A DNA stretch of 64,000 nucleotides from Mycobacterium simulans (lineage in GTDB: Bacteria > Actinomycetota > Actinomycetes > Mycobacteriales > Mycobacteriaceae): NCBI RefSeq assembly GCF_900232995.1, contig NZ_OCVX01000003.1:417186-481185 (forward strand). The letters are read 5' to 3'. Shown here one piece after another: positions 9,512-23,146 of the stretch. Positions within the stretch are counted from its first letter, which is position 1, and the number at the start of each line of letters is the position of its first letter. The position numbers were made by a program, and so were the translations under genes. Below the pieces are notes generated by a model, which saw nothing but the letters and a program-made list of their open reading frames with translations, searched no databases and was not told where the DNA came from.

Positions 9512-10119
9512 TTAGGTGCGGGCGCACGCAGGCCATCCCCCACCACGTCGACAGCCAGTCGCGCCAGCTGTTGGCGAGAACGTTCGGATTCGCCGGTTCC
9601 GCGCAGCTCGTCGGAAGCGCTCGCCAGCCCGCCGATTCCCCATGTGGTCAAGAAGAAGTACACGGTCTCAACCGCGCCCTCCCGAACTACGCCGGCGGCT
9701 TGCAGCTGCGCCAGAAGCGCGGCGGAGGCCTCGCGGGTCGGACCGATGTAATGCGTGAGCATGTATTCGAACCGTGGACCAGATATTGCGGCTTCGTGCT
9801 GGATGATCCGGGCCAACGCCGGTCGCCGCAGCGTCGCTTCGGAGAATTTGACCATCAGCAGCCGTAGAACCTCGAAAAGATCCGACGGCACCTCATCCGG
9901 CGGCACCTGTAGCGCTGCGTACAAGTCCGCGAAACCGTGATCGACCGCGGCGTGCCAGGCGGCATCCTTGGATTGATAACGCCGATGGATCAGATTGTGG
10001 CTCATCCCGAGGTGTCGGCATAGCTCACGCAGACTCGTGCCCTCATAACCCAGATCGGCGAATGCGTCGAGTAGGCGGTCTAGGAGCTCGACCTCCTCGA
10101 TGAGCTTCGGACGTGCCAC
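9508..10119 (-). CDS. TetR-family transcriptional regulator
   Basis: A 203-residue repressor-type regulator. The N-terminal helix-turn-helix is LLDRLLDAFADLGYEGTSLRELCRHLGMSHNLIHRRYQSKDAAWHAAVDHG (about residues 12-63), followed by an all-helical ligand-binding domain. The GTG start has no Shine-Dalgarno but TAACCT ends 6 nt upstream. It is divergent from the PucR gene across a 176-bp region that holds a perfect 9-bp inverted repeat, a likely operator. Its ligand is unknown. The pair is not at this position in M. tuberculosis. Confidence 0.85.
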   Translation of the reverse strand: MARPKLIEEVELLDRLLDAFADLGYEGTSLRELCRHLGMSHNLIHRRYQSKDAAWHAAVDHGFADLYAALQVPPDEVPSDLFEVLRLLMVKFSEATLRRPALARIIQHEAAISGPRFEYMLTHYIGPTREASAALLAQLQAAGVVREGAVETVYFFLTTWGIGGLASASDELRGTGESERSRQQLARLAVDVVGDGLRAPAPN

Positions 10120-10125
10120 TTGTCT

Positions 10126-10131
10126 AGGTTA
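10126..10131 (-). promoter_or_regulatory. -10 element of the TetR gene (leaderless)
   Basis: On the minus strand TAACCT ends 6 nt before the GTG at 10119, with no ribosome site. Confidence 0.45.
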
Positions 10132-10182
10132 TTCGCGCCGTGCGTGGACGCGCGCAGTGGTTGTATCGGCATCCATGGACAT

Positions 10183-10226
10183 AGTTGACAGATGACACTA
10201 ATCAGATATGATGACAACTGTCAACT
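10183..10226. promoter_or_regulatory. operator dyad and promoter between divergent tetR and pucR-like genes
   Basis: AGTTGACAG (10183-10191) and CTGTCAACT (10218-10226) form a perfect 9-bp inverted repeat separated by 26 bp. The left arm contains TTGACA (10185-10190), and TATGAT follows at 10207-10212 after 16 bp, a good housekeeping-type promoter for the plus-strand gene. A regulator binding the dyad would block that promoter. Confidence 0.55.
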
Positions 10227-10295
10227 AACGTGTCGAGACTACGCCCGCCGGCATCCGCGGGACGCGACCGGCCGCAGCACACAGAAGGGCAGATC

Positions 10296-11993
10296 ATGGC
10301 CGCTCCGATTACCCACTATTCCGAGCTATCGATCGATACCAACGAATTGACGGTTCGCCGGCTGCTCGATGAAGCACTGATGTCCGGTGCCCGTGTTGTG
10401 ACCGGCGCTGACCAGCTCGATCGCGCGTTGACCTGGATTCTGCCGCTGACTGAAGTACCAGCGTTGCCGAATCGACTCGAGGCGGTGGCGGTGTATACCC
10501 GCGCCGAGGCCTTGGCCGGCGGCGGCATCCCGCTTGCCTCGCTAGCCACCCGGGGTGCGGCGGTTCTGGTGGTTGACGGGCCGATACCAGCAGAGGTTCC
10601 ACGCTCGGGTCTCCCCACCGGACTGGTGGTCATCGAGATGGCCGCGCGCGTCGGCTTTGCCGCCCTTAGCCGCCTTTTCGCGACGCTGACCCTGAATCAG
10701 GAAGTGCCGGTGATGCGGTACTCGATGCACGTGCATGCGTTGCTGGCGAGGCTGTTCCACCGTGGGGCAGGCCTGGAGATCCTCATTCGTGAGGTTTGCA
10801 ATCTGGCCCGCAACCCCGCGATGGTCCTCGACGCTCGCGGTCAGGTGATTGCCCAGGCTGGACTTGGCGTGAACGACATTGAAGCGCTCGCCGACTCGGC
10901 TCGCCACGTGCTTGCAACCGGTATACCCTCCGCACGTCGTTTGACCGAACAGGGCAGCCGGATGGAACGCGTCGTTGGTGCCAGCGGCGGAACCTGGACA
11001 TCGATTGCCCATGAAATCAAGGTCGGTAAGGCCGTCGAGGGCTGGGTAATCGTCCTCGTCCCGTTTGCCGTCTTGGGCCCCCACGATCTGGCCCGTCACC
11101 GCGTCCTCACCGAACAGGCGGCTGCCGTTGTTGGCATCGAACTGCTGCGCCAGCGCAGCGTCGAGGAGGCCGAAGACCGGGCGCGCGATGACTTCATCCA
11201 AGCGCTGGTGCACGGCGCCTTCTTCAGCGACCACGAACTGCGGGCCCGTGCCGAGCACCACGAGATCGACCCGGATTCGACGTTCGGCGTGTTCGTTGCC
11301 CGCGGCTTGTTACCGCCACCGGTACGAAATCGGGCAGCCAGAACGCTGCGATTGGTCCGCGATGCTGCCCACATCTTCGCGGACCAGTCGGTGCGCGCCG
11401 ATGCGACCGTTATCGGCGATGTTTTGGTGGTGGTGCGTACCCTGCGCGGTGCTGACGAGTCAGCGCTAAGCCACGAGATGGCCGCCTTGGCCCAATCAAT
11501 GTGCCGTGCACTTGAGCTGCGTTGTGGGAAGGCGGTAGCCGTCGCCTACGGACAACCAGCCCGCGGCGCCGGTGAAGTCTCCGACAGCTATCGCGACGCC
11601 CAAATCGCTTTGGACATCGCGCATCGGCTCGGCCGTACCTGCGCCACCTCTCATCAGGACCTGCGCAGCTTCACGATGCTCGCCGAAATCGCCGACTCTG
11701 AGGAGAGCCGGCAACTGATTCAGCAGTTCGTCGAGCCGTTGCGGTCGGGTCCGAATCTTCTGGAAACCTTGACGGGTTACCTGGCCCGAGGCGGGAACAT
11801 CACTGACGCCGCCCGCGCACTCGATGTCCATCGCAACACGCTGCTGAACAAACTCGACCGAATTTCGCGCGCGATCGGTCTGGACATCCGACAACCGGAG
11901 AACCAATTCACGGCTCGGCTAGCGATAAGGCTCGACACGCTGGCCGAGGCCAGAGCGGCAACCGACCGAGAGCTGTGCCCGGTGGGCCGCTAG
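10296..11993 (+). CDS. PucR-family transcriptional regulator
   Basis: A 565-residue regulator of the PucR/CdaR type. The N-terminal PucR domain (about residues 20-140: LTVRRLLDEALMSGARVVTGADQLDRALTWI...) is followed by a GAF-like middle, then a CdaR GGDEF-like region. The C-terminal helix-turn-helix of the PucR type is TLTGYLARGGNITDAARALDVHRNTLLNKLDRISRAIGLDI. Such proteins usually activate catabolic genes for purines or other nitrogen compounds; no target is obvious here. ATG at 10296 has AGAAGGG upstream, so the longer frame from 10230 is not used. Its stop shares CTAG with the convergent membrane-protein gene. Confidence 0.85.
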   Translation: MAAPITHYSELSIDTNELTVRRLLDEALMSGARVVTGADQLDRALTWILPLTEVPALPNRLEAVAVYTRAEALAGGGIPLASLATRGAAVLVVDGPIPAEVPRSGLPTGLVVIEMAARVGFAALSRLFATLTLNQEVPVMRYSMHVHALLARLFHRGAGLEILIREVCNLARNPAMVLDARGQVIAQAGLGVNDIEALADSARHVLATGIPSARRLTEQGSRMERVVGASGGTWTSIAHEIKVGKAVEGWVIVLVPFAVLGPHDLARHRVLTEQAAAVVGIELLRQRSVEEAEDRARDDFIQALVHGAFFSDHELRARAEHHEIDPDSTFGVFVARGLLPPPVRNRAARTLRLVRDAAHIFADQSVRADATVIGDVLVVVRTLRGADESALSHEMAALAQSMCRALELRCGKAVAVAYGQPARGAGEVSDSYRDAQIALDIAHRLGRTCATSHQDLRSFTMLAEIADSEESRQLIQQFVEPLRSGPNLLETLTGYLARGGNITDAARALDVHRNTLLNKLDRISRAIGLDIRQPENQFTARLAIRLDTLAEARAATDRELCPVGR

Positions 11994-12538
11994 TACGGAA
12001 GGACGCCAAGCAGACAGCGGGTCATCCGCTCGCAGTAAAAGTACCCGTAGAGCGGCGCGGCAGCGGCGACGGAGGCGAATGGTCCCGACATCACGGCGAT
12101 CGACAACGCCGTGATCAGCGGCCTGCCCTGCACCATCGAGAGCATCAAGCCACCCACGGCACAAGCGACGACGTAGACCAGGACGACGAACACCGGCGGT
12201 GTCTTGTCGATCGTGTGGTACCACCAGTAGAACAAACTGAGCCCAACCTCGGCCGCAGCGAACCAGACGCCGAGGATCACCAGGACAAACTTCCACCATT
12301 TCAGGTAGAGGTACCGACCCGGTACGACAACCGGTGCGGCCGGCTCTGCGGCTGCCGCTTCCCCGGCGTCCGAATCCTCCGCCGGGGTCGCGGGCGGCGA
12401 CGCCTTGCCGGGTGTCTCGGCATTTTCGAGGCCGGCGAACGAAGCCAGCGGCTGCGAACCCGTGTCATCGAAATCAGGTACGAACGGCTCCGTCCCCGGG
12501 CTTGATTCACGGTCTTGGTCACCGTCTTGGTCAGCCAC
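11990..12538 (-). CDS. membrane protein with acidic N-terminus (Rv0461-like)
   Basis: A 182-residue protein from the GTG at 12538 (VADQDGDQD). About 80 residues of acidic, Pro/Ala-rich sequence precede a membrane domain with helices around YLKWWKFVLVILGVWFAAAEVGLSLFYWW, PPVFVVLVYVVACAVGGLMLSM and ITALSIAVMSGPFASVAAAAPLYGY. It resembles Rv0461, a transmembrane protein of unknown function. It overlaps the upstream small membrane protein by 8 nt and is probably the last gene of the aldehyde dehydrogenase operon. Confidence 0.75.
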   Translation of the reverse strand: MADQDGDQDRESSPGTEPFVPDFDDTGSQPLASFAGLENAETPGKASPPATPAEDSDAGEAAAAEPAAPVVVPGRYLYLKWWKFVLVILGVWFAAAEVGLSLFYWWYHTIDKTPPVFVVLVYVVACAVGGLMLSMVQGRPLITALSIAVMSGPFASVAAAAPLYGYFYCERMTRCLLGVLPY

Positions 12539-12770
12539 CGGAGACCACCTGGATCGCGACGAGCACACCCAACCAACCCGGCGCCAACGCGAGAATGAAC
12601 GCACCCATCGTCGTCACCCATCGACGCCCGGACAACAGGATCACCAACAGCCCAATCGCGCTGGGAATCCCGACCACAAGCGCGATGACGACATCCGGGC
12701 GCACCCGAGCGTGGACCAGCACAGTGGCCGCCACTCCCGCAAGCGCGCCGACCGCGTTACCCACCAGCAT
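12531..12770 (-). CDS. small hydrophobic membrane protein (Rv0460-like)
   Basis: ATG at 12770 gives 79 residues, the length of M. tuberculosis Rv0460, with about three hydrophobic helices (NAVGALAGVAATVLVHA, VVIALVVGIPSAIGLLVILL, GAFILALAPGWLGVLVAIQVV). A GTG at 12809 would add 13 residues and complete the first helix, so the true start may be there; neither has a clear ribosome site. It sits between the DUF779 gene and the Rv0461-like gene, overlapping the latter by 8 nt. Function unknown. Confidence 0.65.
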   Translation of the reverse strand: MLVGNAVGALAGVAATVLVHARVRPDVVIALVVGIPSAIGLLVILLSGRRWVTTMGAFILALAPGWLGVLVAIQVVSGG

Positions 12771-12829
12771 GGCGCTGGTCAACAGCCATGATCGTGGAAG
12801 CGGGATCACGGTGTACGACCTTACTGCGG

Positions 12830-13354
12830 TTATCGGCCAGTGGCGGCCCCGCACACTCCGGGCGGCGGGGTTTTGTCGTCGAGATCGACGATAAAACCCC
12901 GAGTCGACGGCCGTTCGCCACGCTCGAAAGCCGCGCCGGTAATCACCGGTACGGCCCGCAGCAGCTCTTGCTCGGCGTCGGTGAACAGCCGACCCCGACT
13001 GAGGAATCGCACGCCCTCAGGTGCTTCCAGACTGAACCCACCCCCGCGGCCCGGCACCACGTCGATGACCAGCTGAGTGTGCTGCGCTCCCCGATAGTGG
13101 GCCTGGTACTGCGGACCGGAGATCCACACCGGAACTCCGTCTCCTACGTCGAGTACGCCGAGCAACACGTCACGGTCACCGACGACAAAGTCCACACGCG
13201 GGTAGCACATCGGCGACGAACCGTCGCAGCAGCCGCCGGACTGGTGAAACATCACCGGGCCATGGCGGTCCTGCAGTCGGGTCAGCAATTCGGCGGCGGC
13301 AGCGGTTATCACCACGCCCGCGGGAGCTCTCCCCAGCGCCGAAGTCGCGACCAT
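12830..13354 (-). CDS. DUF779 family protein (Rv0459-like)
   Basis: A 174-residue DUF779 protein. It shows the family's conserved MFHQSGGCCDGSSPMCYP segment with its Cys cluster, and WISGPQYQAHYRGAQHTQLVIDVVPGRGGGFSLEAPEGVRFLSR. The Cys-rich motif suggests metal binding or a redox role, but no activity is established. Its ATG overlaps the aldehyde dehydrogenase stop (TGATG). DUF779 genes are habitually coupled to AldA-type aldehyde dehydrogenases, so it is probably an accessory of that enzyme. Confidence 0.85.
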   Translation of the reverse strand: MVATSALGRAPAGVVITAAAAELLTRLQDRHGPVMFHQSGGCCDGSSPMCYPRVDFVVGDRDVLLGVLDVGDGVPVWISGPQYQAHYRGAQHTQLVIDVVPGRGGGFSLEAPEGVRFLSRGRLFTDAEQELLRAVPVITGAAFERGERPSTRGFIVDLDDKTPPPGVCGAATGR

Positions 13355-14877
13355 CAGAAAAATCCCAGCGCCTTATCGGAGTAGGACACCAGAAGGTTCT
13401 TGGTCTGCTGGTAGTGCTCGAGCGCCATCTTGTGGCCCTCCCGGCCGAACCCGGATTGCTTGTAGCCGCCGAAGGCCGCGTGCGACGGGTAGACGTGGTA
13501 GCAGTTGACCCACACCCGGCCCGCCTGGATATCCCGGCCGGCGCGGTAGGCAGTGTTTCCGTCGCGGCTCCACACGCCAGCCCCCAAACCGTAGAGCGTG
13601 TCGTTGGCGATGCCCATCGCGTCGTCGTAGTCACGAAACGGCGTCACGGCTACCACAGGCCCGAAGATCTCCTCCTGGAAGATCCGCATCTTGTTGTTCC
13701 CGGAAAAGATCGTCGGCTGCACGTAATAGCCGCCGGACAGGTCACCACCCAACTCGGCGCGCTCACCGCCGGTAATGATCTTGGCCCCTTCTGCCTTCCC
13801 AATCTCGATGTAGGACAACACCTTTTCCAGCTGGTCGTTGGAGGCCTGGGAACCCAGCATCGTCGCGGAATCCAGCGGATCGCCCTGCCGGATCGCCTTG
13901 GTCCTAATGGCCGCCAGCTCCAGGAACTCATCGCAGATGTCGGATTGGACCAGGCTGCGCGACGGGCATGTACACACCTCACCCTGATTGAGGGCGAACA
14001 TCGTAAACCCCTCCAACGCCTTGTCCTGGAAGTCGTCATTGGCCGCCATCACGTCGGAGAAGAAGATGTTGGGGCTCTTGCCGCCAAGTTCCAGGGTGAC
14101 CGGGATCAGGTTCTGCGAGGCGTACTGCATGATCAGTCGCCCAGTGGTGGTTTCCCCGGTGAACGCGACCTTCGCAATGCGGTCGCTGGACGCCAGCGGC
14201 TTGCCGGCCTCGGCGCCGAATCCATTGACGACATTGAGCACCCCTGCCGGCAACAGGTCACCGATCAGCGACATCAGGTAGAGAATCGAGGCCGGGGTCT
14301 GCTCGGCTGGTTTGAGCACAACCGCGTTGCCGGCCGCCAATGCCGGCGCCAGCTTCCAAGCACCCATCAGGATGGGGAAGTTCCACGGGATGATCTGGCC
14401 CACCACCCCAAGCGGCTCGTGGAAGTGGTAGGCGACAGTGTCCTCGTCGATTTGCGACAGCGAACTTTCCTGAGCGCGAATCGCCGCGGCGAAGTACCTG
14501 AAGTGATCGGCCGCCAGCGGGATGTCGGCCGCCAGTGCCTCCCGGATCGGTTTGCCGTTGTCCCAGACCTCGGCGACTGCCAGCGCTGCGGTGTTTTCCT
14601 CGATGCGGTCGGCGATCTTGTTCAGGATCGCGGCCCGCTCGGCCGGTGCGGTCTTGCCCCACCCAGGCGCCGCCGCGTGTGCGGCAACAAGCGCCTTGTC
14701 GATATCGGCTTCGTCGGAGCGTGCTATCTCGCAGAACGGTTGCCCGGTCACCGGCGTCGGGTTCTCGAAGTAGCGGCCCTGAGCGGGAGCGACCCACTCG
14801 CCGCCGATGAAGTTCTCGTACCGGGATTCATAGGACATCAGCGCCCCGTCGGAACCGGGACGTGTAAAGACAGGCAT
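13354..14877 (-). CDS. NAD-dependent aldehyde dehydrogenase (Rv0458-like)
   Basis: A 507-residue class 3-type aldehyde dehydrogenase that oxidises an aldehyde to the acid with NAD(P)+. Conserved elements in order are the cofactor site [23 protein letters not shown], the glycine motif [21 protein letters not shown] with the general base Glu, and the nucleophile segment [12 protein letters not shown]. This last segment matches Rv0458 and AldA-type chloroacetaldehyde/acetaldehyde enzymes. The C-terminal half carries [13 protein letters not shown] at 14877 with GAGGAG upstream restores the known length; the longer frame from 14910 is unsupported. It heads a probable four-gene minus-strand operon with the DUF779 and two membrane-protein genes. 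Confidence 0.92.
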   Translation of the reverse strand: MPVFTRPGSDGALMSYESRYENFIGGEWVAPAQGRYFENPTPVTGQPFCEIARSDEADIDKALVAAHAAAPGWGKTAPAERAAILNKIADRIEENTAALAVAEVWDNGKPIREALAADIPLAADHFRYFAAAIRAQESSLSQIDEDTVAYHFHEPLGVVGQIIPWNFPILMGAWKLAPALAAGNAVVLKPAEQTPASILYLMSLIGDLLPAGVLNVVNGFGAEAGKPLASSDRIAKVAFTGETTTGRLIMQYASQNLIPVTLELGGKSPNIFFSDVMAANDDFQDKALEGFTMFALNQGEVCTCPSRSLVQSDICDEFLELAAIRTKAIRQGDPLDSATMLGSQASNDQLEKVLSYIEIGKAEGAKIITGGERAELGGDLSGGYYVQPTIFSGNNKMRIFQEEIFGPVVAVTPFRDYDDAMGIANDTLYGLGAGVWSRDGNTAYRAGRDIQAGRVWVNCYHVYPSHAAFGGYKQSGFGREGHKMALEHYQQTKNLLVSYSDKALGFF

Positions 14878-14933
14878 CTTTTCGGCTCCTCGCTCGATGT
14901 TGTAATACAACTCACACTACCGCCGGGGCCAGA

Positions 14934-17137
<2,204 letters not shown>

Positions 17138-17141
<4 letters not shown>

Positions 17142-18166
17142 ACCGGCGGGATCACCTGAAGCTTGCAGTTGCAATCGCCGCGGCGGCACTGGTCGGTTGC
17201 GGCCATCGCAACGGCGGAACAAAGGCATTGCCGCCGGCGGCCGAACCGCAGTTCGCGCCCGCGCCGACCATCACCCCGTCCGGGCGCGTGGTCGCGGTCG
17301 GCACCTACCCGGAAGGCGTCGCCGTCGACGCGGCGACCCGCACCGTCGCGGTGGCCACTCGCTACCCGAACGAGCTGGTGTTGATCAACATCGACTCCGG
17401 AGCGATAACCGCCCGGGTTTCGCTACCCGCGTCAGCTCGCCACCTGAAGCTGGCCGCGCCTGGCGGTCCGGTCCTAGTGCCGATGGAAACCGCCAACGCC
17501 CTGGTGCGGGTGGAGTTAACGCGGGGACCACGCGGACAGGCGTCGACACCGATCCCCACCGGTACCTTCCCGCATGATGCTGCGGCGACGTCCAACGGGA
17601 CCATCTTCGTAACCAACGAACACGACGGCACGGTGAGCGTGCTACGCGGCGACAAGACGGTGAAGGTCTTCCCAGACGGCGTCCAACCTGCCGGGGTGGC
17701 AGCATTCGGCAACACCGTTGGCGTGGTCGATGCGCGGAAGAACACCTTGACGGTTTACGACGCAGAGAAGCTGACCGTCGTCGGCTCGAGCCCGGCCGGT
17801 GCCGGCCCCACCCATGTGGTCGCCGACCGACGGGGCCGCATGATCGTCACCGATACCCGCGGCGACACCGTCAGGGTGTTCGATCCGCTACCGACACCAC
17901 GCGAAATCGGCAGCGCAGCACAGCCGGGCGGACCGTACGGAATCGGGTACGACGCGACGCGTGAGCGCCTGTGGGTCGCCTCCTCGGGGACCAACGAAGT
18001 AATTGGCTACAGCCTGGCCGAACAGGCCCCCCAACGAGTCGCCCGGATTCCCAGCGTGCAAAACCCCTACTCGCTGGGTGTGGATTCGGTGACCGGGCGG
18101 CTCTTCATCGCCGGCGTCACCGGTGGCGTGGTCCAAGTCATCGACCCCGGCGCAACGGGTGAATAG
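17138..18166 (+). CDS. beta-propeller lipoprotein (YVTN/NHL-like)
   Basis: A 342-residue exported lipoprotein. The N-terminus MNRRDHLKLAVAIAAAALVGCGH has a twin-Arg-like start, a hydrophobic core and a lipobox ALVGC with Cys at about residue 21. The mature part is a series of about 40-residue beta-propeller blades, e.g. GTYPEGVAVDAATRTVAVATRYPNELVLINIDSG, GTFPHDAAATSNGTIFVTNEHDGTVSVL and GPTHVVADRRGRMIVTDTRGDTVRVFDP. These match YVTN/Vgb-type surface propellers, which bind or hydrolyse unknown ligands. ATGA overlap with the oligopeptidase stop implies coupling. I do not recall an equivalent beside Rv0457c in M. tuberculosis, where mazEF1 lies nearby. Confidence 0.8.
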
Positions 18167-18173
18167 GCGCGGA

Positions 18174-18179
18174 TATCGT
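18174..18179 (+). promoter_or_regulatory. -10 element of echA2 (leaderless)
   Basis: TATCGT ends 8 nt before the ATG at 18188 and no ribosome site is present. Confidence 0.4.
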
Positions 18180-18187
18180 CGCTGAAC

Positions 18188-19535
<1,348 letters not shown>

Positions 19536-19878
19536 GCCACTTCGTAAGCCACTTATTGAAGCAGTCGCGATTAGTCCGCCGATCGGGGAACAAATCGTTT
19601 CTCGCCAATCGTTAGCTACTCGGCAGTATTGATTCCGCTACGCCGCCGCGGAATAGTGACAGTTATCGATACACAGCGTTTCTCTTGACCCGCTGCTACT
19701 ACCAGGACGCAGGCCATGCACGACATACCAGTTGGTTCCCAAACAACCGCAGGCTGCGCGCTGGGGACCCTTGCCACGGCCGGGCACGGGTAACCATAAT
19801 GAATCCCCGACTAGCTGAGCATCGAGTGGGCGCGCGCGTGTCGGGTACGACTGTGGTCGGGAAGTCGGAGGTCCTGGC
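19536..19878. other. intergenic region without a supported gene
   Basis: 343 bp between the Rv0455c remnant and the Cys-rich gene. M. tuberculosis carries PPE11 hereabouts; no PPE remnant was recognised. A short direct repeat CGTAAGCCACTT occurs twice at 19531-19555. Frames in this stretch lack ribosome sites and family resemblance. GGAGG near 19866 serves the next gene. Confidence 0.5.
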
Positions 19879-20202
19879 ATGAGCCAAACAACTGGCAACG
19901 AGATCCCGGAAACGCTGGCGGCCCTCGACTGGCGCGAGATCACTTGCCAGTCCGAAGCCGGCTGCACCAACCGAGCCAATTTCGTCGTTCATCTGCACGC
20001 TGTGGACGCGTGCAACCATCCACAGCTCGACCCGTTCGGGAACACCATCGAGATACTGTGCATCGCCTGCCTGTGGCGCGCCGAGGCCGAAGCCCTGCTC
20101 CAGGTGGGCCGCCTCCGGCGCCACTCCAACGCAACCTGCCTAACGTGCGGTGCGCCGGTGACCGAGCTCAGCGACATCATGCGCGATGTCGTGGCCTTGT
20201 AG
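19879..20202 (+). CDS. Cys-rich small protein, possible zinc ribbon
   Basis: A 107-residue cytosolic-looking protein with eight Cys: ITCQSEAGC, ACNHPQ, LCIACLW and TCLTCGAP. The two C-x-x-C pairs (CIAC and CLTC, about residues 62-65 and 88-91) plus the earlier Cys could hold one or two zinc ions. It resembles small mycobacterial proteins of the pattern W-x-x-I-x-C-x5-C...C-x-x-C, none with an established function that I recall. GGAGG lies 8 nt before the ATG, so the start is well supported. It ends 8 nt from the convergent mmpL. Confidence 0.7.
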   Translation: MSQTTGNEIPETLAALDWREITCQSEAGCTNRANFVVHLHAVDACNHPQLDPFGNTIEILCIACLWRAEAEALLQVGRLRRHSNATCLTCGAPVTELSDIMRDVVAL

Positions 20203-20209
20203 GTGGCCC

Positions 20210-23146
20210 TTAGTAGTGCGGAGTCGCCACCGGTACCCGCTGGGTGTTAGCCGTCTCCCCCGCGCCGTCGTCCTTGGGAAGCAACAAGGCACGAACCAAC
20301 GGACGCGGTCCGAACGGCCGCAGTAGCTGACTGGCGGGCCGAGTGCGTACTTGCTGCGGCCACCAGAACCACCGTCCCATCAGCGCGGCAATGGACGGCA
20401 TCATGAATGAGCGAACGATCAGCGTGTCGAACAACAGGCCCAGGCCGATCGTGGTGCCGACCTGCCCGATGACCTTCAAGTCGCTGAAGATGAACGAGGC
20501 CATGGTGGCAGCGAAGACCAGGCCAGCGTTCGTCACTACGGCGCCGGTGCCGGCCATCGACCGGATTATCCCGGTCTTCAATCCGGCATGAATTTCCTCT
20601 TTGAATCGGGAAACCAGCAGCAGGTTGTAGTCGGATCCCACCGCTAAAAGCAGGATGACGGACATCGCCAGCACCATCCAGTGCAATTCGAAGCCCAAGA
20701 TATGCTGCCACACCAATACGGAAAGCCCGAATGATGCACCAAGCGAAAGCAATACCGTGCCCACAATGGTGATGGCGGCGACCAGGCTTCGCGTGATGAT
20801 CAGCATGATGATCAAAATCAAGCTGGCCGCGGCTATTCCCGCGATCATCAGGTCATATTTGGAACCGTCGCGCATATCCTTATACACCGCAGCGGTGCCG
20901 CCGAGCCAGATATGAGCGCCCTCCACCGGGGTTCCCTTGATGGCTTCCTTCGCGGCCCTCATGATCGGATCGACGTGCGAAATCCCTTCGGGGGTTGCCG
21001 GGTCACCCTCGTGGGAGATGATGAAGCGAGCGGCATGCCCGTCCGGCGACACGAACATTTTCAGGCCACGCTTGAAATCGGCGTTGTCGAATACTTCCGG
21101 CGGAATATAGAAAGAATCGTCGTTCTTAGCGGCATCGAATGCCTGACCCATTGCGGTCGAGTTTTGGCTCATTACGTCCATCTGGTCATACAGCGAAGAC
21201 ATCGAGCTGTGCATGGACAGCATCATCGTCTTCATCGTCTTCATCGTGTCGATCTGCGGCGGGAGCTGGGCAAGCATCTGCGGCATCAAAACATCCAGCT
21301 TGTCCAATTGACCGGAGAGTTCCGTGATCTTTTCGGTGAGCTGATCCAAACCGTCCAGTGCGTCGAATATGGATCGCAGCGACCAGCAGATGGGGATGTC
21401 GAAGCAGTGCCTCTCCCAGTAGAAGTAGCTGCGAATCGGACGCCAGAAATCGTCGAAGTCGGCGATATGATCGCGTAGTTCACTCGTAATTCCCACCATC
21501 TCGCGCGTCAGCAAGTCCATGTTGTGTGTGACGGCGACGGTTTGGGACATGATGTCGTACATCCGCTGCATGGTGTCGATCGACTGCTGCATGGCGTCGG
21601 CCTGTTTGAGCATGTCGTCCATGCGTTGGTGCATGTACTGCTGGTTCTCCACCTGCGTGGTGTTTTGCATGCTGATCTGGAACGGTATGGAGGTGTGCTC
21701 GATCGGCGTTCCCAACGGCCTTGTTATGGCCTGCACCCGCGACACACCGGGGATGTGAAAGACGCCCCTGGCAATCCTGTCCAATACCAGCATGCCGGCC
21801 GGATTACGCAGGTCATGATCGGTCTCCACCAATAACAATTCCGGATTCATCCGGGCTTGGGAAAAGTGGCGGTCGGCGGCGGCATATCCGATATTCGCCG
21901 GGGTGCTCGGCGGCAGATATTTGCGGCTGTCGTAATTGGTCCGATAGCCCGGCAGCGCGAGCAGCCCGATCAGCGCGATCGCGATCGAGACTGCCAAAAT
22001 CGGCCCCGGCCAGCGCACGATCGCGGTGCCCACCCGTCGCCATCCCCGTGTCCGCATCTTCCGTTTGGGGTCGAACAATTTGAAGCGGCTGCCGATGGTC
22101 AGCACGGCCGGACCCAGCGTGATCGCCGCGGCCACGGCTACCAGCATTCCTACGGCGCACGGCACACCGAGCGTCTGGAAATAGGGCAGCCGGGTGAAGC
22201 TCAGGCAGTACATCGCACCGGCAATGGTCAGGCCCGAGCCGATCACTACGTGCGCGGTCCCGTGGAACATGGTGTAGAAGGCCTTTTCCCGGTCCTCACC
22301 GAGCCCGCGGGCCTCTTGATATCGGCCAAGGACAAAAATCGCATAGTCCGTCCCGGCAGCGATGGCCATCAATACCAACAGATTCACCGCGAAGGTCGAC
22401 AATCCGATGATGTTGTTATGGCCCAGGAAAGCGACAACCCCGCGGGCCGCCATTAACTCAAGTGCGACCATCAGCAGGGTGAGAATCACCGTAACAATGG
22501 AGCGATAGACAAACAGCAACATCACGATGATCACCAGGAAGGTGATCGCGGTGACCTTCTGAACACCCTTCTCACCGGCTGTCGACTGGTCGGCATTGAG
22601 CGCGGCCGCGCCGGTGACATACGCCTTGACGCCGGGCGGCGCCGGCGTCCCGTCCACGATCTTGCGCACCGACTGGACGGACTCGTTTGCCAACGTCTCG
22701 CCCTGGTTACCGGCGAGGTAGACCTGGACATAGGCGGCCTTGCCGTCGGAGCTTTGCGATCCGGCGGCCGTGAGTGGATCCCCCCAGAAGTCCTGGATGT
22801 GCTGCACGTGCTTGGTGTCGCGGGAGAGCTTCCTGATCAGCTCGTCGTAGAAGTGGTGGGCGTCATCGCCGAGCGGTTTGTCGCCTTCGAGGACGATCAT
22901 GATCGCGCTGTCGGTATTGAATTCGTTGAACACCTTGCCGACGCGCTTCATCGCCTGCATCGACTCCGCGTCGTTGGGACTCATCGACACGGTGTGGTCT
23001 TTTCCGACCTGGTCCAGCGACGGGACGAACACAGTGAGGACGACGACAAGGCCCACCCAGAACAAGACGATCGGGACGGCGAATGTGTGAACGAACCGCG
23101 CGAATTTCGGGCTCGTCGGAAGCTGTGCGGTCGGGTCAACGGTCAT
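20210..23146 (-). CDS. MmpL-family RND transporter, second copy (MmpL4/L5-like)
   Basis: Inner-membrane RND-type exporter of 978 residues. It has the MmpL plan: TM1 ([21 protein letters not shown]), a first porter domain, TM2-6 with [18 protein letters not shown], a second porter domain with a long Met-rich coiled-coil insertion (about residues 470-700), then TM7-12 with [16 protein letters not shown]. The two Asp-Tyr pairs form the proton relay in this family and both are intact. ATG at 23146 overlaps the mmpS stop (ATGA). It is clearly similar to the mmpL4 at 25160 and probably carries siderophores or related lipids. The frame extends upstream to 23311 within mmpS, but not as a real start. 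Confidence 0.88.
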   Translation of the reverse strand: MTVDPTAQLPTSPKFARFVHTFAVPIVLFWVGLVVVLTVFVPSLDQVGKDHTVSMSPNDAESMQAMKRVGKVFNEFNTDSAIMIVLEGDKPLGDDAHHFYDELIRKLSRDTKHVQHIQDFWGDPLTAAGSQSSDGKAAYVQVYLAGNQGETLANESVQSVRKIVDGTPAPPGVKAYVTGAAALNADQSTAGEKGVQKVTAITFLVIIVMLLFVYRSIVTVILTLLMVALELMAARGVVAFLGHNNIIGLSTFAVNLLVLMAIAAGTDYAIFVLGRYQEARGLGEDREKAFYTMFHGTAHVVIGSGLTIAGAMYCLSFTRLPYFQTLGVPCAVGMLVAVAAAITLGPAVLTIGSRFKLFDPKRKMRTRGWRRVGTAIVRWPGPILAVSIAIALIGLLALPGYRTNYDSRKYLPPSTPANIGYAAADRHFSQARMNPELLLVETDHDLRNPAGMLVLDRIARGVFHIPGVSRVQAITRPLGTPIEHTSIPFQISMQNTTQVENQQYMHQRMDDMLKQADAMQQSIDTMQRMYDIMSQTVAVTHNMDLLTREMVGITSELRDHIADFDDFWRPIRSYFYWERHCFDIPICWSLRSIFDALDGLDQLTEKITELSGQLDKLDVLMPQMLAQLPPQIDTMKTMKTMMLSMHSSMSSLYDQMDVMSQNSTAMGQAFDAAKNDDSFYIPPEVFDNADFKRGLKMFVSPDGHAARFIISHEGDPATPEGISHVDPIMRAAKEAIKGTPVEGAHIWLGGTAAVYKDMRDGSKYDLMIAGIAAASLILIIMLIITRSLVAAITIVGTVLLSLGASFGLSVLVWQHILGFELHWMVLAMSVILLLAVGSDYNLLLVSRFKEEIHAGLKTGIIRSMAGTGAVVTNAGLVFAATMASFIFSDLKVIGQVGTTIGLGLLFDTLIVRSFMMPSIAALMGRWFWWPQQVRTRPASQLLRPFGPRPLVRALLLPKDDGAGETANTQRVPVATPHY

